DNA of 64,000 bases from JAMXLO01 sp963818775 (GCA_963818775.1 CAWFUF010000009.1:1-64000), one strand, 5' to 3'. Positions 16,483 through 26,702 are shown, numbered from the stretch's first letter. Made by a program: numbers and translations. The notes: a model not told the origin generated them from the letters alone.

Positions 16483-17480
16483 GCGCCTTGAGCCAGCAGG
16501 CTTTGCGGCTATCCAGACGTAGTCGTGCTGGGCAGCGACGAAGCGCTTGGCCAGAAGGCTATCTCTGGCGCGATTGAAGGCCATGCGCTTCGTGTGCTGG
16601 GCGTCGCCGGGTTTGCCGTGCTGGTAGAACCATTGGCGCCAGCCGTCCTCCGCGACTGCGGCTTGCGGTCTGAGGTCGTCGCCTGCGGTGATCATGACGG
16701 GCGCTGCGTTGATAGCGTTCTGCAGGCACCGCATCGCCATCGCTCATTTGCGGACAGTTTAGCTGGCTCTGGTCGGGCAGCAGTCAACTCGGGCGTTTCG
16801 ACGACGATCAGGGTGGTGATCGGGTCTCCATCCTCATCGGTTCCAAGTTCAACGGACTCTAGCATAAACCCCCAGCGCATGCCGTCCGCGTCGTCCTTGG
16901 CGTGCACGACGTAGGCTGACCTGGATCCGTCATCATGCTTGGTCACTTCGATCAGCGCATCGTCAGCCCCTTCAAGCGAACCATGGCCACGCGGCTTGAC
17001 TCCGTTGGTGGCTTTAGTGCCGTGGTGCACGATGGCGATGTGCGCCTTGTTGTTGTGACGCAGCTCCGCCACGTTGCGGACGAAGGTTCCCATGTCCTGC
17101 GGCGAGTTCTCGTCACCGCCCGCCAAGAGGCGCGAGAGCGTGTCCAGCACGATTAGTCGGGCCCCGTGACCGGCAGCCGCGCGTTTCAGGTTCTCAAGGT
17201 CACCGGTTGGGTGCAGCAGATCAACAGGCTGCGCGATGAAATGGAAGTTCTCCGAATCACCGTAACAACGGCGGAGAGCTTCAATTCGCTTAGTTATGCC
17301 GCCCTCGCCCTCTGCGGCGACATACAGGACCTTGGTTGCTTTCACCCGGCAGCCGAAGACTGACCGACCGAGCGACAGCATGTAGGCCAGATAGAGCAGC
17401 AGGAAGGACTTGCCGCATTTGGGTGGGCCTACCCAGACGCTGATCTCCGCCGGAGAGATCAGCCGCCGTGCGCGCCTCGG
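16426..17480 (-). pseudogene. RepA-like AAA ATPase/helicase, truncated and frameshifted
   Basis: The minus strand encodes a RecA-fold ATPase of the RepA/AAA_25 type found on plasmids, phages and integrative elements. Walker A is VGPPKCGKS, Walker B is ARLIVLDTLSRL, and a sensor-like HIAIVHHGTKA and GSLEGADDALIEV follow. At about 16741 the frame breaks: the codons ending SANER are followed by AMRCLQNAINAAP only after a one-base shift. That second frame gives the C-terminal winged-helix part (EDGWRQWFYQHGK, FNRARDSLLAKRFV). The N-terminus is cut by the partial IS66 at about 17480. The gene is therefore probably dead. Confidence 0.75.
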
Positions 17481-17490
17481 CGTCGCGGAC

Positions 17491-17847
17491 ATGATCAACG
17501 TCCCTGCTGGAGCTCGCGTGTTGCTGGCAACCCGGCCGATCGACTTCCGCAAGGGTGCACACTCTCTCGCCGTCCTGGCGCAGGAGGTGTTGGCCGAGGA
17601 TCCTTTCTCTGGCGCGGTGATCGTCTATCGCGCCAAGCGCGGCGACCGCCTGAAGATATTGGTCTGGGACAGCAGCGGCCTGGTGCTGGTGTGGAAGCAA
17701 TTGCAGCAGGGATCGTTCCGCTGGCCGCCGATCGTGGACGGGGTGATGAAGCTGTCGCCGGTCGAGTTCGCCGCGTTGTTCGATGGGCTCGATTGGACGC
17801 GTGTCCAGACCGTAAAGGGGATTCTCAAACCATCGGTTGCCGCGTAG
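17491..17847 (+). CDS. tnpB: IS66 family TnpB (Orf2)
   Basis: A 118-residue IS66 TnpB of normal full length. It reads INVPAGARVLLATRPIDFRKG at the start, then LAEDPFSGAVIVYRAKRGDRLKILVWD and a C-terminal FDGLDWTRV. The ATG at 17491 matches the family start; the frame is also open upstream to 17410, but that belongs to the junction sequence. TnpB is an accessory factor for transposition. TnpC follows after 10 bases. Confidence 0.88.
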   Translation: MINVPAGARVLLATRPIDFRKGAHSLAVLAQEVLAEDPFSGAVIVYRAKRGDRLKILVWDSSGLVLVWKQLQQGSFRWPPIVDGVMKLSPVEFAALFDGLDWTRVQTVKGILKPSVAA

Positions 17848-17857
17848 GATTCGTTGC

Positions 17858-19462
17858 GTGACGGATTCGCCCCGCGACGACCTGGAGAGCCTGCCCGAAG
17901 GCATCGAAGCGTTGCGGGCGTTGGTGCTGAGGACAATTGCCGATCGCGACGCAACACTTGTCGAGCGCGATGCGGCGGTCACCGAGCGGGACATTCTGCT
18001 GGCACAGAATGACCGGCTGCGTCATCTGCTGCTGCAGCTCAAACGGATGCATTTCGGCGCCCGCTCGGAGCGTCTGCCGGAGGAACAGCTGCAACTGGGC
18101 TTGGAAGCCCTTGAGCAGGCGATCGCCAAAGAAAACGCGGAGGCGGAGAAGCGCGATCCCGAGCTGGGCCGCGACAATGCCGCCAGGCGTCGTGCCAGCC
18201 GAGGCGCACTGCCAGCACACCTGCCGCGGATCGAAGTGACGCTGGCGCCCGAGGACACCGCGTGCCCGTGCTGCCGGGCGACCATGACGGTAATCGGAGA
18301 GGACACATCGGAGCGTCTTGACGTGGTCCCGGCGCAGTTCCGGGTGATCGTGACCAAGCGTCCGAAGCTCGCCTGCCGTGCCTGCACGGGCATTGTCGTG
18401 CAGGCACCGGCGCCGGCGCGGTTGATCGAGGGCGGCATCCCGACCGAGGCGACGGTCGCCCATGTGTTGGTGGCACGCTATGCCGATCACCTGCCGCTCT
18501 ATCGCCAGGCGCAGATCCTGGCGCGGCAGGGCGTGATCATCGAGCGGTCCACTCTGTCGTTCTGGATGGGATATGCCGCGGCCGAAGTCGCCCCAGTGGT
18601 GGCGCGGCTGCGGGAGATGATGCTGGCCTCGACACGGATCTTTGCCGACGAGACCGTGGTGCCGGTGCTCGATCCAGGACGCGGACGGACCAAACAAGGA
18701 TACTTCTGGGCGATGGCGCGAGACGATCGCCCATGGGGTGGCAGCGAACCACCGGCTGTGGTTTATAGTTACGCGCCCGGACGGGGACATATCCACGCCA
18801 ACACATTGCTCGGTGGCTACCGCGGCATCCTGCAGTGCGATGGATACCAGGCCTACAAGAAACTCGCTGGGCCCAAGGCGGCCGAAACTTCCGTAACGCT
18901 GGCCTTTTGCTGGAGCCACGTGCGCAGGGGTTTTTACGATCTGGCCAAGACCAAGGCGCCGATCGCCGTGGAGACGCTGCGGCGCATTGCCGCGCTGTAT
19001 GAGATCGAGGCGCGTGTCCGTGGCAAGAGCGCCGCTGATCGGCTGGCCGTGCGTCAAGCCGAGAGCAAACCGCTGGTCACTGAATTACGCTTCTGGTTCG
19101 AAGCGCAGATCGCGAAACTGCCTGCTCGCAGTCCAACGGCCGAGGCGATCCGGTATGCACTGAACCATTGGGATGGGCTGGAGCAATTCCTCGACGACGG
19201 ACGCATCGAACTCGATAACAACAGCGTCGAGCGCGCCATGCGGCCGGTCTGTCTGTCGAGAAAAAACAGCCTTTTTGCGGGCAGCGACGAAGGCGGCGAA
19301 AACTGGGCCTGCCTGGCATCGCTCATCGAGACCTGTAAGTTGAATGGCGTCAATCCACAGGCCTATTTCACTGACCTGCTGACACGCTTGGTGAATGGCT
19401 GGCCGCAGAAACGCATCGACGAATTGATGCCGTGGCACTGGGCGCCCGAACGGCCACCCTAA
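17858..19462 (+). CDS. tnpC: IS66 family transposase TnpC
   Basis: A 534-residue IS66 DDE transposase starting with GTG at 17858 (TDSPRDDLESLP). It has an N-terminal coiled coil (RDATLVERDAAVTERDILL), a zinc-finger CPCC motif at about residues 134-137, and catalytic Asp264 (FADET), Asp328 (QCDGYQAY) and Glu458 (NNSVERAMRP). The C-terminal MPWHW ending is standard. It looks intact but lacks its TnpA partner. Short decayed pieces of related TnpC genes occur at 53080-53195 and 59458-60064. Confidence 0.92.
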   Translation: MTDSPRDDLESLPEGIEALRALVLRTIADRDATLVERDAAVTERDILLAQNDRLRHLLLQLKRMHFGARSERLPEEQLQLGLEALEQAIAKENAEAEKRDPELGRDNAARRRASRGALPAHLPRIEVTLAPEDTACPCCRATMTVIGEDTSERLDVVPAQFRVIVTKRPKLACRACTGIVVQAPAPARLIEGGIPTEATVAHVLVARYADHLPLYRQAQILARQGVIIERSTLSFWMGYAAAEVAPVVARLREMMLASTRIFADETVVPVLDPGRGRTKQGYFWAMARDDRPWGGSEPPAVVYSYAPGRGHIHANTLLGGYRGILQCDGYQAYKKLAGPKAAETSVTLAFCWSHVRRGFYDLAKTKAPIAVETLRRIAALYEIEARVRGKSAADRLAVRQAESKPLVTELRFWFEAQIAKLPARSPTAEAIRYALNHWDGLEQFLDDGRIELDNNSVERAMRPVCLSRKNSLFAGSDEGGENWACLASLIETCKLNGVNPQAYFTDLLTRLVNGWPQKRIDELMPWHWAPERPP

Positions 19463-19500
19463 GTCCGTCAAATTCTGAAGGGTGGTGGGGCACCGCTTAC

Positions 19501-19757
19501 GGTCAATCGACTCAACCCGGCGGATCATGCCGATCCCAATCGCGCGCTAATGGGTCGCTCGGAGGATCGGCGGGGTTACCACCGGTAACGCTCATTTGGC
19601 GTTTGTGCGTAGGGAGACTATTTGCAACTCCGTGCGGTAGGCTTCAGCCGAAATCGGCCTCCTTGAAATACGCTGCGGCGCTGATATCAGCCCCCCTCGA
19701 GATGCGTCCCCTGGAGATGCGCGTAGAAGAGGCGGGCCCCTTTGAGACGCGCGTTAG
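19501..19757. other. Gap between IS66 end and IS1634-like element
   Basis: No gene recognised in these 257 bases. The sequence probably belongs to the element interrupted by the IS1634-like insertion; the other side of that insertion (21785-21860) reads as an IS1182-type transposase piece. Confidence 0.4.
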
Positions 19758-21774
19758 CCCGTCTTCGCGGATTCGCGGGTTTTTCGGTTCGGCACCCGTT
19801 GCCGATCAATGAGTTGGCCGGAAAGGTCTGCACTACAGCAGGTGGCGAGTGACGGAGCCGGTGGCGATGCGGGGTGGTGGCTGTGGTGGCAATTGGAGCC
19901 TGAGCTGCTGGATCAGGAGCCTGAGTTCCGGCTCCGGCTGGGTGTAGCGGGTCAGCAGCAGCTCCCGCCCGTCGGTCGTCGGCAGATGAACATCGATCAT
20001 CTGGACGGCGGCAAACTTTTCGAGAGCGCTCCGCGCAGTCAGTCCTGGCGCCAACGCATGCACGCGACGCTGCAGCGTGATCTGCAGACAGTAGGCCAGG
20101 AAGCTATGAAAATATGAGCTTCGATTCTGCGCTCTTCCTGATGGAAGACCGGGCGAATCGCCAGATCGCCTTTCAGATTCTTGAATGCCTCTTCGACGGC
20201 AACGAGCTGGGTATAGTATTGCCACAGCAGCGCGGGATCGTTCTCGGTGAGGTTGGTCCGCAGCAGATAGCGTCCTTCGCGCCGCCGGATCCGCCGCAGC
20301 TTCTGGCGGTTGAGGGTGTAGACGAACATGGAGCTTTCCTTGTCCATCTCGATATCGACCAGGCGCCATGCGGTGGGAGCGCGGGACCGTGCCGCGCCCA
20401 GCTTCATCAGCATCTCCTCGCGCGGGATTTCCATTGCGGCCAACTCCCGCAGCCGCTTCCACAGCCACTTCAGTTGGCGACTGCGCATCGCGCGTTCCTT
20501 GCTGGCGCGATCGACGCTCTCTGCGTACACATAAAGTTCGTCGTCCTCGGCCAGTAGTTTGACCTGGACACCCGCGCGGGCCTTCTGCCAAGGCTTGGTC
20601 AGGAGTTGCTTCTCCAAACGCGACAGACGCCCTTTCGGCGTTCCCACCAGATACTGCACCGGCGGATCGCTGCCGCGCATCTCCGCCAGCACCGCTTCGG
20701 TCGGAATGCCGCGATCCATCACCCAGACGCGCCGCGCGCGGCCGTACTGCCGCTCGATCCTGGCCAGGAACATCCGCAGCGTCGTGCAATCCGCCGTGTT
20801 GCCGGGCAGCACCTCGTAGGCCAAGGGCAGACCGTCCGTGGTGACCACCAGTGCGATCACCACCTGCGGGCAGTCCGGCCGCTTGTCGCGGCTGTAACCA
20901 TGGCGACGCTTGTCGCCTTCCGCCACCTCCGAAGCGTTGATCTCGAAGTACGTGCTGGTCAGATCGTAGAGCAGCACATCGAAATTCGCACCGAACAGGT
21001 CGCGCCAACGCGCCATGAGATGTGAAAACAAATCCGCTTTGTGCCGCAACAGAAGGTCATGGCAGGCGTAAAGCTTGTGCGCCTCTGCCAATCCGAAGTC
21101 GGCCTCCAGCAGGTCGGCCATGGCACTCTTGCCGAACCAATCGCGATGCAGCTTCCACTCGCTGCCCGGCGCGATCAGCCGGTACGAGACCAGCACCTGC
21201 AGGACCTGATCCCATTGCGTGCCTTTGCGGCTCGGGGGAAGCCGGTCGGCCCAGAACCGGTCGAGTTCCAACTCCCGCCACAACTGCCCGGCGAGCCAAC
21301 AGGCGCCCCATTGGCGCGGCCGGCATAGCCGCATGTCCGACAGGCGAAGTTGGACGACCGACGTGTCGGGCGCGATGCCGGCGCAGCGATCTTCGGGGAA
21401 CAGCGCGAGTGTCCGCGGATGTCCCGCGTCGTCATCGAGTACCTCGATGGCCTTGCGCCACACCGCAGCCTGCGAGGAATTGATCTCCCCCAAGTACAGA
21501 ACGTGACGCTGCACGACTCGGCCACCTGCAACTCGCTTGTTCTCGACCACACTCCAATAGTCGTGCGTCTTGCCGTCTTTCTTGCGTGGGGTCTTTCGCA
21601 GAAACATGACCCAACGAATCTTAGCGGTGGGAATCTGCGCCTGGGAATAGGGTAGGTCTTCACTACAGCCGATTTCCGCCATTCTCAAACAATACTCTCC
21701 ACAGATATCAAATACTTATCAAAGGCTGCGAGGCTGAAATCGGTGCATCAGAGAGGCGAATCCGCGAAGACGGG
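19758..21774 (-). mobile_element. IS1634/IS4-superfamily insertion sequence
   Basis: A 2017-bp element bounded by the inverted repeat CCCGTCTTCGCGGATTCG at both ends. It is flanked by TTAG on both sides (19754-19757 and 21775-21778), a 4-bp target duplication. It carries one transposase gene with a frameshift near its 3' end. It sits inside an older transposase remnant. Confidence 0.88.
19833..21607 (-). pseudogene. IS1634-like transposase, frameshifted
   Basis: The frame from the ATG at 21607 (MFLRKTPRKKDGKTHDYWSV) encodes an IS4-superfamily transposase with an N-terminal beta domain and the catalytic Asp in LLYDLTSTYFE, a second in VWVMDRGIPTEAVL, and the YREK-like VEEAFKNLKGDL region with the Glu. 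Near 20105 the frame breaks. EAHIFIA continues as FLAYCLQITLQRRV only in the next frame, consistent with one T lost from a CTTTCC run. That frame then runs to a stop at 19833. The last 90 or so residues are therefore lost and this copy is probably inactive, unless frameshifting occurs. Confidence 0.85.
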
Positions 21775-21784
21775 TTAGCGAGGA

Positions 21785-21860
21785 ATGCCCGCTGAAGCCC
21801 GACTTCAAGACCATCGCTGATTTCCGCCGCTATAACCACAAGTCCTTCGGCTGCTGTGCA
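21785..21860 (+). pseudogene. IS1182-type transposase remnant
   Basis: Just outside the IS1634-like element the plus strand reads LKPDFKTIADFRRYNHKSF, a close match to the N-terminal domain of IS1182-type transposases (the PD.KTIADFR motif). It breaks off after about 25 codons. The IS1634-like element thus inserted into an already mobile and decaying gene. Confidence 0.55.
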
Positions 21861-21963
21861 AAATCGGTACGGCGAAGCCCCCTCATGCCTTCGGCCGCTT
21901 GGGAATCCAGAGCTTGAAGGTGAGTGCCGCCAGCGCGGGGCGGTATTTTAACAGATAAGCCGG

Positions 21964-24900
21964 TCAAGTCGCCTTGATGTCCAAATAGGCACCCCTGGTC
22001 GATGTTGTGCCGAAGCCGATGTTCAAGCTGCCATTCGTCAGGTCAGCGATGGTGAAACCGGCTAGGGTCAGCGATGCGGTCGGTACGTGACTGCCCGCGG
22101 CATGAAGCGTCAGGCCAGTGTAGCCAGCAGCACCCTGCCCATCGACCCACGTCAGGCGGAAGTCGGCTGGCGTGACGCCCCAGATTATCGCTGCGTCGCC
22201 AAAATGGAAGTTGGCTATCGTGTTCCAGGTGTCAGAGTTTTGATCGCGAGCATCTATGACGAAGGTATCAGTGCCGGTGCCGCCGGACAGGAAGTTTGAG
22301 CCTGTCGAGGCCTCCAGAACATTCGTGCCGCTGCTGACCCGAATGCTGTCATCGCCACTTCCGGTGCGGATAAACCAGTTCGGCGTGGAGGCAGCGATAT
22401 TCAGGTTGTCGGTGGTGGCGGAGATATACTCGCTGGTTGGCCCTTCGATCCGGCCTGAATAGGGCTGCGCGATCGCTGACAAAGCCTGATCCGTTGTTGT
22501 ATCAAGAACCGAGAGGCCGGACGTGGTTTTTGACGCAGCCAGCGCCAGTTGCACCGCGGTGGTGGCCTGGATCAGCCCGGCGCCCTGATCAGCTGCCGGC
22601 AGGTTCATGTTGATAGCAGATTGTTCCAGCAGATCGGTGACCTGCGACGTGGTCAGCGAGGGATCGGCCTGCAACATCAGGGCTGCGACGGCCGCTGCCT
22701 GCGGGGAAGCCGCCGATGTCCCGAAGAACGGCTGGAATCCTGATACCGACGTCTGGACGCCGTCGGGGGCAACGAAATCGATCTTGCCCGCTGACTCTGG
22801 TGTAGCAAGCGGATCGCCGTTCTGATCGTACAGAAGTTGACCGGGACCGACGCTGGAGAAGTATTCTGTCCAGTCGGACGGAACCCCGAAGGCCGGCGCG
22901 CCGGACCAGTATGTCGCGCCGACAGTGTTGACGTCAGGCACCAGTTCCTGACCATGCACGTCGCCAGATCCCTGGCCCGCGAGAGGATCGTCAATGATCC
23001 CTCCAGGGTCCTGCGCGGAGACCGTGCTGCCATCGTAAGGCGTCGTGCTGCTGACGGTGACTGTCCCTGGCGAGCCGAACAGAACGTATTTGAACTGTGA
23101 AACTGCATCCGTACCTTTTTGATAGATCGCCAGGTCATATTGCGTGCTGGTCGAAGCGACGGGCACCGACAAATTGATCTCGGGAAGAAAACCACCCCCA
23201 ATATTAGCGACCTGGTTGGACGTCGCCACGATGCTGCCCGTGGTGGCAGAATATAGCACCATGGCGATCGGGTCGGGCACGCTGGCGCCTTCCGCAGGCC
23301 AGGGTGCATCCCATTGGAGATCGATCGATGCAGCGATGCTGCCTGGGACGGCTATCGCCTGCAGCGGCGTGCCGTTGCTGAAGTCTTGCGCCGTCACGTC
23401 CTGGGCTGGTTGATCGGCGTTCAGGACAAGCGAGGCGCCTACTGGGTCCCATGCGCTTTCGTAGAACGAATCGCCAAAATTCGAGGCCGCCGTGAAGTAG
23501 TCGACCCCCGCCGAGACGGCGTTCTGGACCGCGGTATCGACCGGGCCAGCGACCTGATAGAACGGCGTGTTAGAAAACGACCAGTCATCGACGATGATGT
23601 TGGCGCCGTGCTGCACGAGGGCGGTCACACCCTGCGCGAAACTGGTCTGCCCGCCCTCTGCCGTATAGAACTCGATGGATGCTCCTGGCGCGATCTGATG
23701 CACTAGCTCTGCCATTGCCAAGCCTTCGTTTTCGACACCGTTGGCGGTCGAATCCTGCACGATGGTAACGGCTGACGTGCCCTGGGCGGTTTCTGGCAAG
23801 TAGCCAGCTTGCGCGGCGGCGTCGGCCGGATCCACATCACCGTTCACCGTGGCGTTGAAGCTGTCCGACATGATGCCGATGGTAATACCGGTGCCGATGA
23901 TTGGCGCACCGGCCGCCGTCGTCATTGTGCTGCGGACGGTATCTGCCTGCAGCGCCTGGTCGCCGGTATCGATTTCATAGGATGTGCGTGACGCTGATCC
24001 GGGATAGGTGATCAGCGTGCCGCCTGACCCGTCTGTGCCGGCATTCAGCACAGCGTCTGACTGGGGTCCCTGCATGGCTAGTGCTGCAACCACCGAGGTG
24101 CCATTCATAATGGTCAGCAGATCGCTCGCGGCGTCGAACGAGGCTGATGTGGCGACGATGCCCAGCAGGTCGATTGTGTCTCCCTGGCTGAAAGCGCTGA
24201 TGGTGCCGGCGAAGCTGGACGGGGAGCTCAGGTCCAGCCGGCCAGCCTGATCGAACACGACTGTCTGTGTGGCTGGCACAGCGCTTTCGAGCGCCAGCGT
24301 CGCACCGGGTCCAGCCTCGAAGGTTCCGGTGCCGGCCAGCGTGGCGGTTGGGGCGATGAAAGTCGTGCCGCCGAAGGCACGCAGCGTGCCGTCATTGGTA
24401 AACGTGCTGCCGCCTGCAATCGTCACGCTGGAGTCAGCGACCATCGAGCCGGTCAGCACAAGATCGTCGCCTGCGGTGACATCAATAAAGCCACCGTGCA
24501 ACAGGACGAAGGCCGCTTGCTGCGGGCAATTCTGCGCAGTGGCATCGATGCTGAAGGTGGAGCCGCCGGAATCGGCCAGAATCGTGCCCGCAAAGCCGGT
24601 TGGCCCGGTCAGATCCAGCGCGGCGTAACCGGTGCTAATAAGGGTGGTGGTCTTGCCAAATCTCGCGTCGCTGGTCTCGATCACAGCCGGATCCAGCGCG
24701 CTTGTGGCGCCGATCGAGATCATTATGCCGTCCACGGGAACACCGCTGGAGGTCTCCTGGGAGCCGGAAACTACTACGGTGCCGTTGTTGACAAACGCAA
24801 CATCACCTGGACCCGGATATCCACTGGCGCCTGCGGCTGAGGACCACAACAATTCATCGTACCAATCGCCGATACCGCCGAACCATGATCGTGTTGTCAT
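21964..24900 (-). CDS. Large secreted sedolisin/subtilisin-like protease
   Basis: A 978-residue protein starting at the ATG at 24900, which has a GGGGGG ribosome-binding stretch (an in-frame ATG at 24954 is less likely). Residues 1-310 form beta-rich passenger-like repeats with WFGGIGDWYDELLW at the front. Residues about 330-800 are a subtilase-type domain: Asp in IGIMSDSFN and Ser in FGTSAASPQAAAVAALML. In place of the subtilisin HGT motif is VENEGLAMAELVHQIAPGA, as in sedolisin-like relatives that use Glu. The C-terminus has RTX-like GSGDDSI and SGGTGTDTF motifs, suggesting Ca-binding and type I secretion. No secretion genes are nearby. It probably degrades extracellular protein. Confidence 0.8.
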   Translation of the reverse strand: MTTRSWFGGIGDWYDELLWSSAAGASGYPGPGDVAFVNNGTVVVSGSQETSSGVPVDGIMISIGATSALDPAVIETSDARFGKTTTLISTGYAALDLTGPTGFAGTILADSGGSTFSIDATAQNCPQQAAFVLLHGGFIDVTAGDDLVLTGSMVADSSVTIAGGSTFTNDGTLRAFGGTTFIAPTATLAGTGTFEAGPGATLALESAVPATQTVVFDQAGRLDLSSPSSFAGTISAFSQGDTIDLLGIVATSASFDAASDLLTIMNGTSVVAALAMQGPQSDAVLNAGTDGSGGTLITYPGSASRTSYEIDTGDQALQADTVRSTMTTAAGAPIIGTGITIGIMSDSFNATVNGDVDPADAAAQAGYLPETAQGTSAVTIVQDSTANGVENEGLAMAELVHQIAPGASIEFYTAEGGQTSFAQGVTALVQHGANIIVDDWSFSNTPFYQVAGPVDTAVQNAVSAGVDYFTAASNFGDSFYESAWDPVGASLVLNADQPAQDVTAQDFSNGTPLQAIAVPGSIAASIDLQWDAPWPAEGASVPDPIAMVLYSATTGSIVATSNQVANIGGGFLPEINLSVPVASTSTQYDLAIYQKGTDAVSQFKYVLFGSPGTVTVSSTTPYDGSTVSAQDPGGIIDDPLAGQGSGDVHGQELVPDVNTVGATYWSGAPAFGVPSDWTEYFSSVGPGQLLYDQNGDPLATPESAGKIDFVAPDGVQTSVSGFQPFFGTSAASPQAAAVAALMLQADPSLTTSQVTDLLEQSAINMNLPAADQGAGLIQATTAVQLALAASKTTSGLSVLDTTTDQALSAIAQPYSGRIEGPTSEYISATTDNLNIAASTPNWFIRTGSGDDSIRVSSGTNVLEASTGSNFLSGGTGTDTFVIDARDQNSDTWNTIANFHFGDAAIIWGVTPADFRLTWVDGQGAAGYTGLTLHAAGSHVPTASLTLAGFTIADLTNGSLNIGFGTTSTRGAYLDIKAT

Positions 24901-24954
24901 GTTTCCCCCCACCGCTGCCTGCCAAGGTAGCGATCGCGGGAGGAGGCTAGCCAA

Positions 24955-25482
24955 TTTTGGGCGGATACAGCGCTCAAATAAATATCATCGCTTGTGGTTG
25001 GTTGGTTCGGTGCTCGGTTTTATCCCTGTCCGCGGGAGCTGGCGCCGCACCAACTCGTCGGTCACAGCGCACTCATTCAGTCCGGCCCCGTCACGCCGCC
25101 CTGAGTCGCGCCAAACGGCCCCTGCTCCATTCGGCTCATCGAAGGTGTGGGGACCAATTGCGCCGTAAGCATGGAATTGAGGCCGACAGCGACGGTCACC
25201 CACCAGCTAGGCACGTGGGCAAGATCAGAATCCTTGGCCGTGGCCAGGGGGTCGCAGCTGTCTCGTCAGCCTCGATCATGGTTGGCCCGGATGATAACGA
25301 TTGTCCCGGAATCAGCCTGGCACGGCCTGGACAACGATACCCAGCGCCAGAGGAGACGGCGCTGAGCTGTTGCTTTGACGCTCATCATGTGGCCTAGGTC
25401 ATAGGCATCCCCTCCCTGAGAGGTCTTTCCTTGGACAACCGCTGAGTGGTGTCCGTGTTTTGAGCGGAAGGGGGGACGACAA
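24955..25482. other. Intergenic region, promoters for flanking genes
   Basis: About 530 bases between the divergent protease and membrane-protein genes. I see no coding signal; promoters for both genes should lie here. Base composition is lower in GC than the surroundings in places (for example AAATAAATATCATC near 24977). Confidence 0.4.
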
Positions 25483-26271
25483 ATGAAAAACGTGTTTCTA
25501 GCCGCCGCTGCGGCCTTCGCGTGTTTGATCGGCGGGACGGTTTGGGTATGGCAAAGTTCTAATGGCCAACCCGTGCTGACCGAGACGGTCCTGGCAATTC
25601 GGGACCACAATAGCCTGTTGTCGGCGATCAACGATATGTGCGGCGCCGATAGGCCTGCTGCTGTGGCTGACGCCGACAACTCGCGTGTGGTCCTCGCGAG
25701 CGTTGGTACGCCGCTTGCTCGCGACATAGGGATAGCTGACACACCTAAGTTCCTTTCGAAGCCCACGACGTTCCAGCTGGCGGCTACCAACTACAGCGCC
25801 GAACTTCGAGACCAACGTATCAAACTCGACCAGAAGATCACGGGGGAAGAAGCGAGGTCCTGGTGGTTCAAGGTTGCGATTGCATTGTGCGGTGGATTTG
25901 CGACGGTCGCTGTCGGCCTCAAACCCCTAATCGAGAGAGTTGGTAACGTTAAGCTCGATACAAGCGCTGCCGCGGCTGCGATCATTTTCACTGGAACTGT
26001 CGGTACGCTGTCGGGTCTCAATGCGTTTGCCGAGACGCAGGGAAGTTTGCTTCAACATGAGCGAACGTTGGCGCAGCTTCAGCAACTTCACTGGCGCGTC
26101 GGTAACGATGTTTTTGCAGCTACGGACTTATGCAAAAACGATGAGGACCTTGGGAAGGTGGGTGCCTGGAAATATCGGTTTGAGGAAATTTCGAACGAGG
26201 CGATGCCAAACGTCGCTAAGCCCGGCGATATCGGTGTCGTAAATCCAGGCGCAAAATCGTCAAATGGTTAA
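25483..26271 (+). CDS. Hypothetical membrane protein, 262 aa
   Basis: A protein with a strong GGAAGGGGGG ribosome-binding site before the ATG. It has an N-terminal hydrophobic helix (FLAAAAAFACLIGGTVWVW), a periplasmic-like domain, and two further hydrophobic segments at about residues 128-150 and 165-185. After these comes a soluble helical tail with a heptad-like QLQQLHWRV stretch. I do not recognise the family. The codon composition is less GC-rich than core genes here, which fits an acquired gene within the IS-rich island. Confidence 0.55.
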   Translation: MKNVFLAAAAAFACLIGGTVWVWQSSNGQPVLTETVLAIRDHNSLLSAINDMCGADRPAAVADADNSRVVLASVGTPLARDIGIADTPKFLSKPTTFQLAATNYSAELRDQRIKLDQKITGEEARSWWFKVAIALCGGFATVAVGLKPLIERVGNVKLDTSAAAAAIIFTGTVGTLSGLNAFAETQGSLLQHERTLAQLQQLHWRVGNDVFAATDLCKNDEDLGKVGAWKYRFEEISNEAMPNVAKPGDIGVVNPGAKSSNG

Positions 26272-26702
26272 TGTTGATACGTCGCAGGCGAGGCTGAGGC
26301 CCCGCGGCGCGGCTGACCAATCGCTGCAGCACTCCGAGATCCGACGTCCCCGCAGTAGCGCGGGGGCGGGAAATGCGGGCATGAGGCCGCGGCCGGGCAA
26401 TCTTTGCCTGCCACTCGGTCGAACTTCAACTTGTGCCCGGCCGGCCCGGCCGGCCTGCACCGTTGGTCAAACGACCGTCGGGCGCTGCGGTCGTCGCTCA
26501 TGTATTCCCGAAAAACTTCGGCAGCTCTGGGTCCATATAGTCCCAGGGCTGGGCGCTTTTGACGAAGATGTCTGCCTCGGGCTGGAACCAGCTCGGATCA
26601 TCGACGCACCACTGCCGAGCGTGCGGCATCGCCGGCGCGTCAGTCGCACGACTTCTTGTTTCCAGAGGCGAGCCTATGCCGGAGGATCTTGACTGCGTAC
26701 TC
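26272..26702. other. Intergenic region, no gene seen
   Basis: About 430 bases between convergent hypothetical genes. It includes a GC-rich stretch with short self-complementary words (CCCGGCCGGCCCGGCCGGCC near 26438) that could form a hairpin and end transcription from either side. No gene recognised. Confidence 0.4.

Larger units (their letters stand above)
17481..19500 (+). mobile_element. Partial IS66-family element (lacks left end and tnpA)
   Basis: This segment carries tnpB and tnpC in the normal order and a right terminus ending in the IS66-type GCTTAC at 19495-19500. Directly upstream of tnpB is the ATPase gene on the other strand instead of tnpA, and no left inverted repeat (GTAAGC) was found. 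The element is therefore 5'-deleted and probably immobile on its own. Confidence 0.75.
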
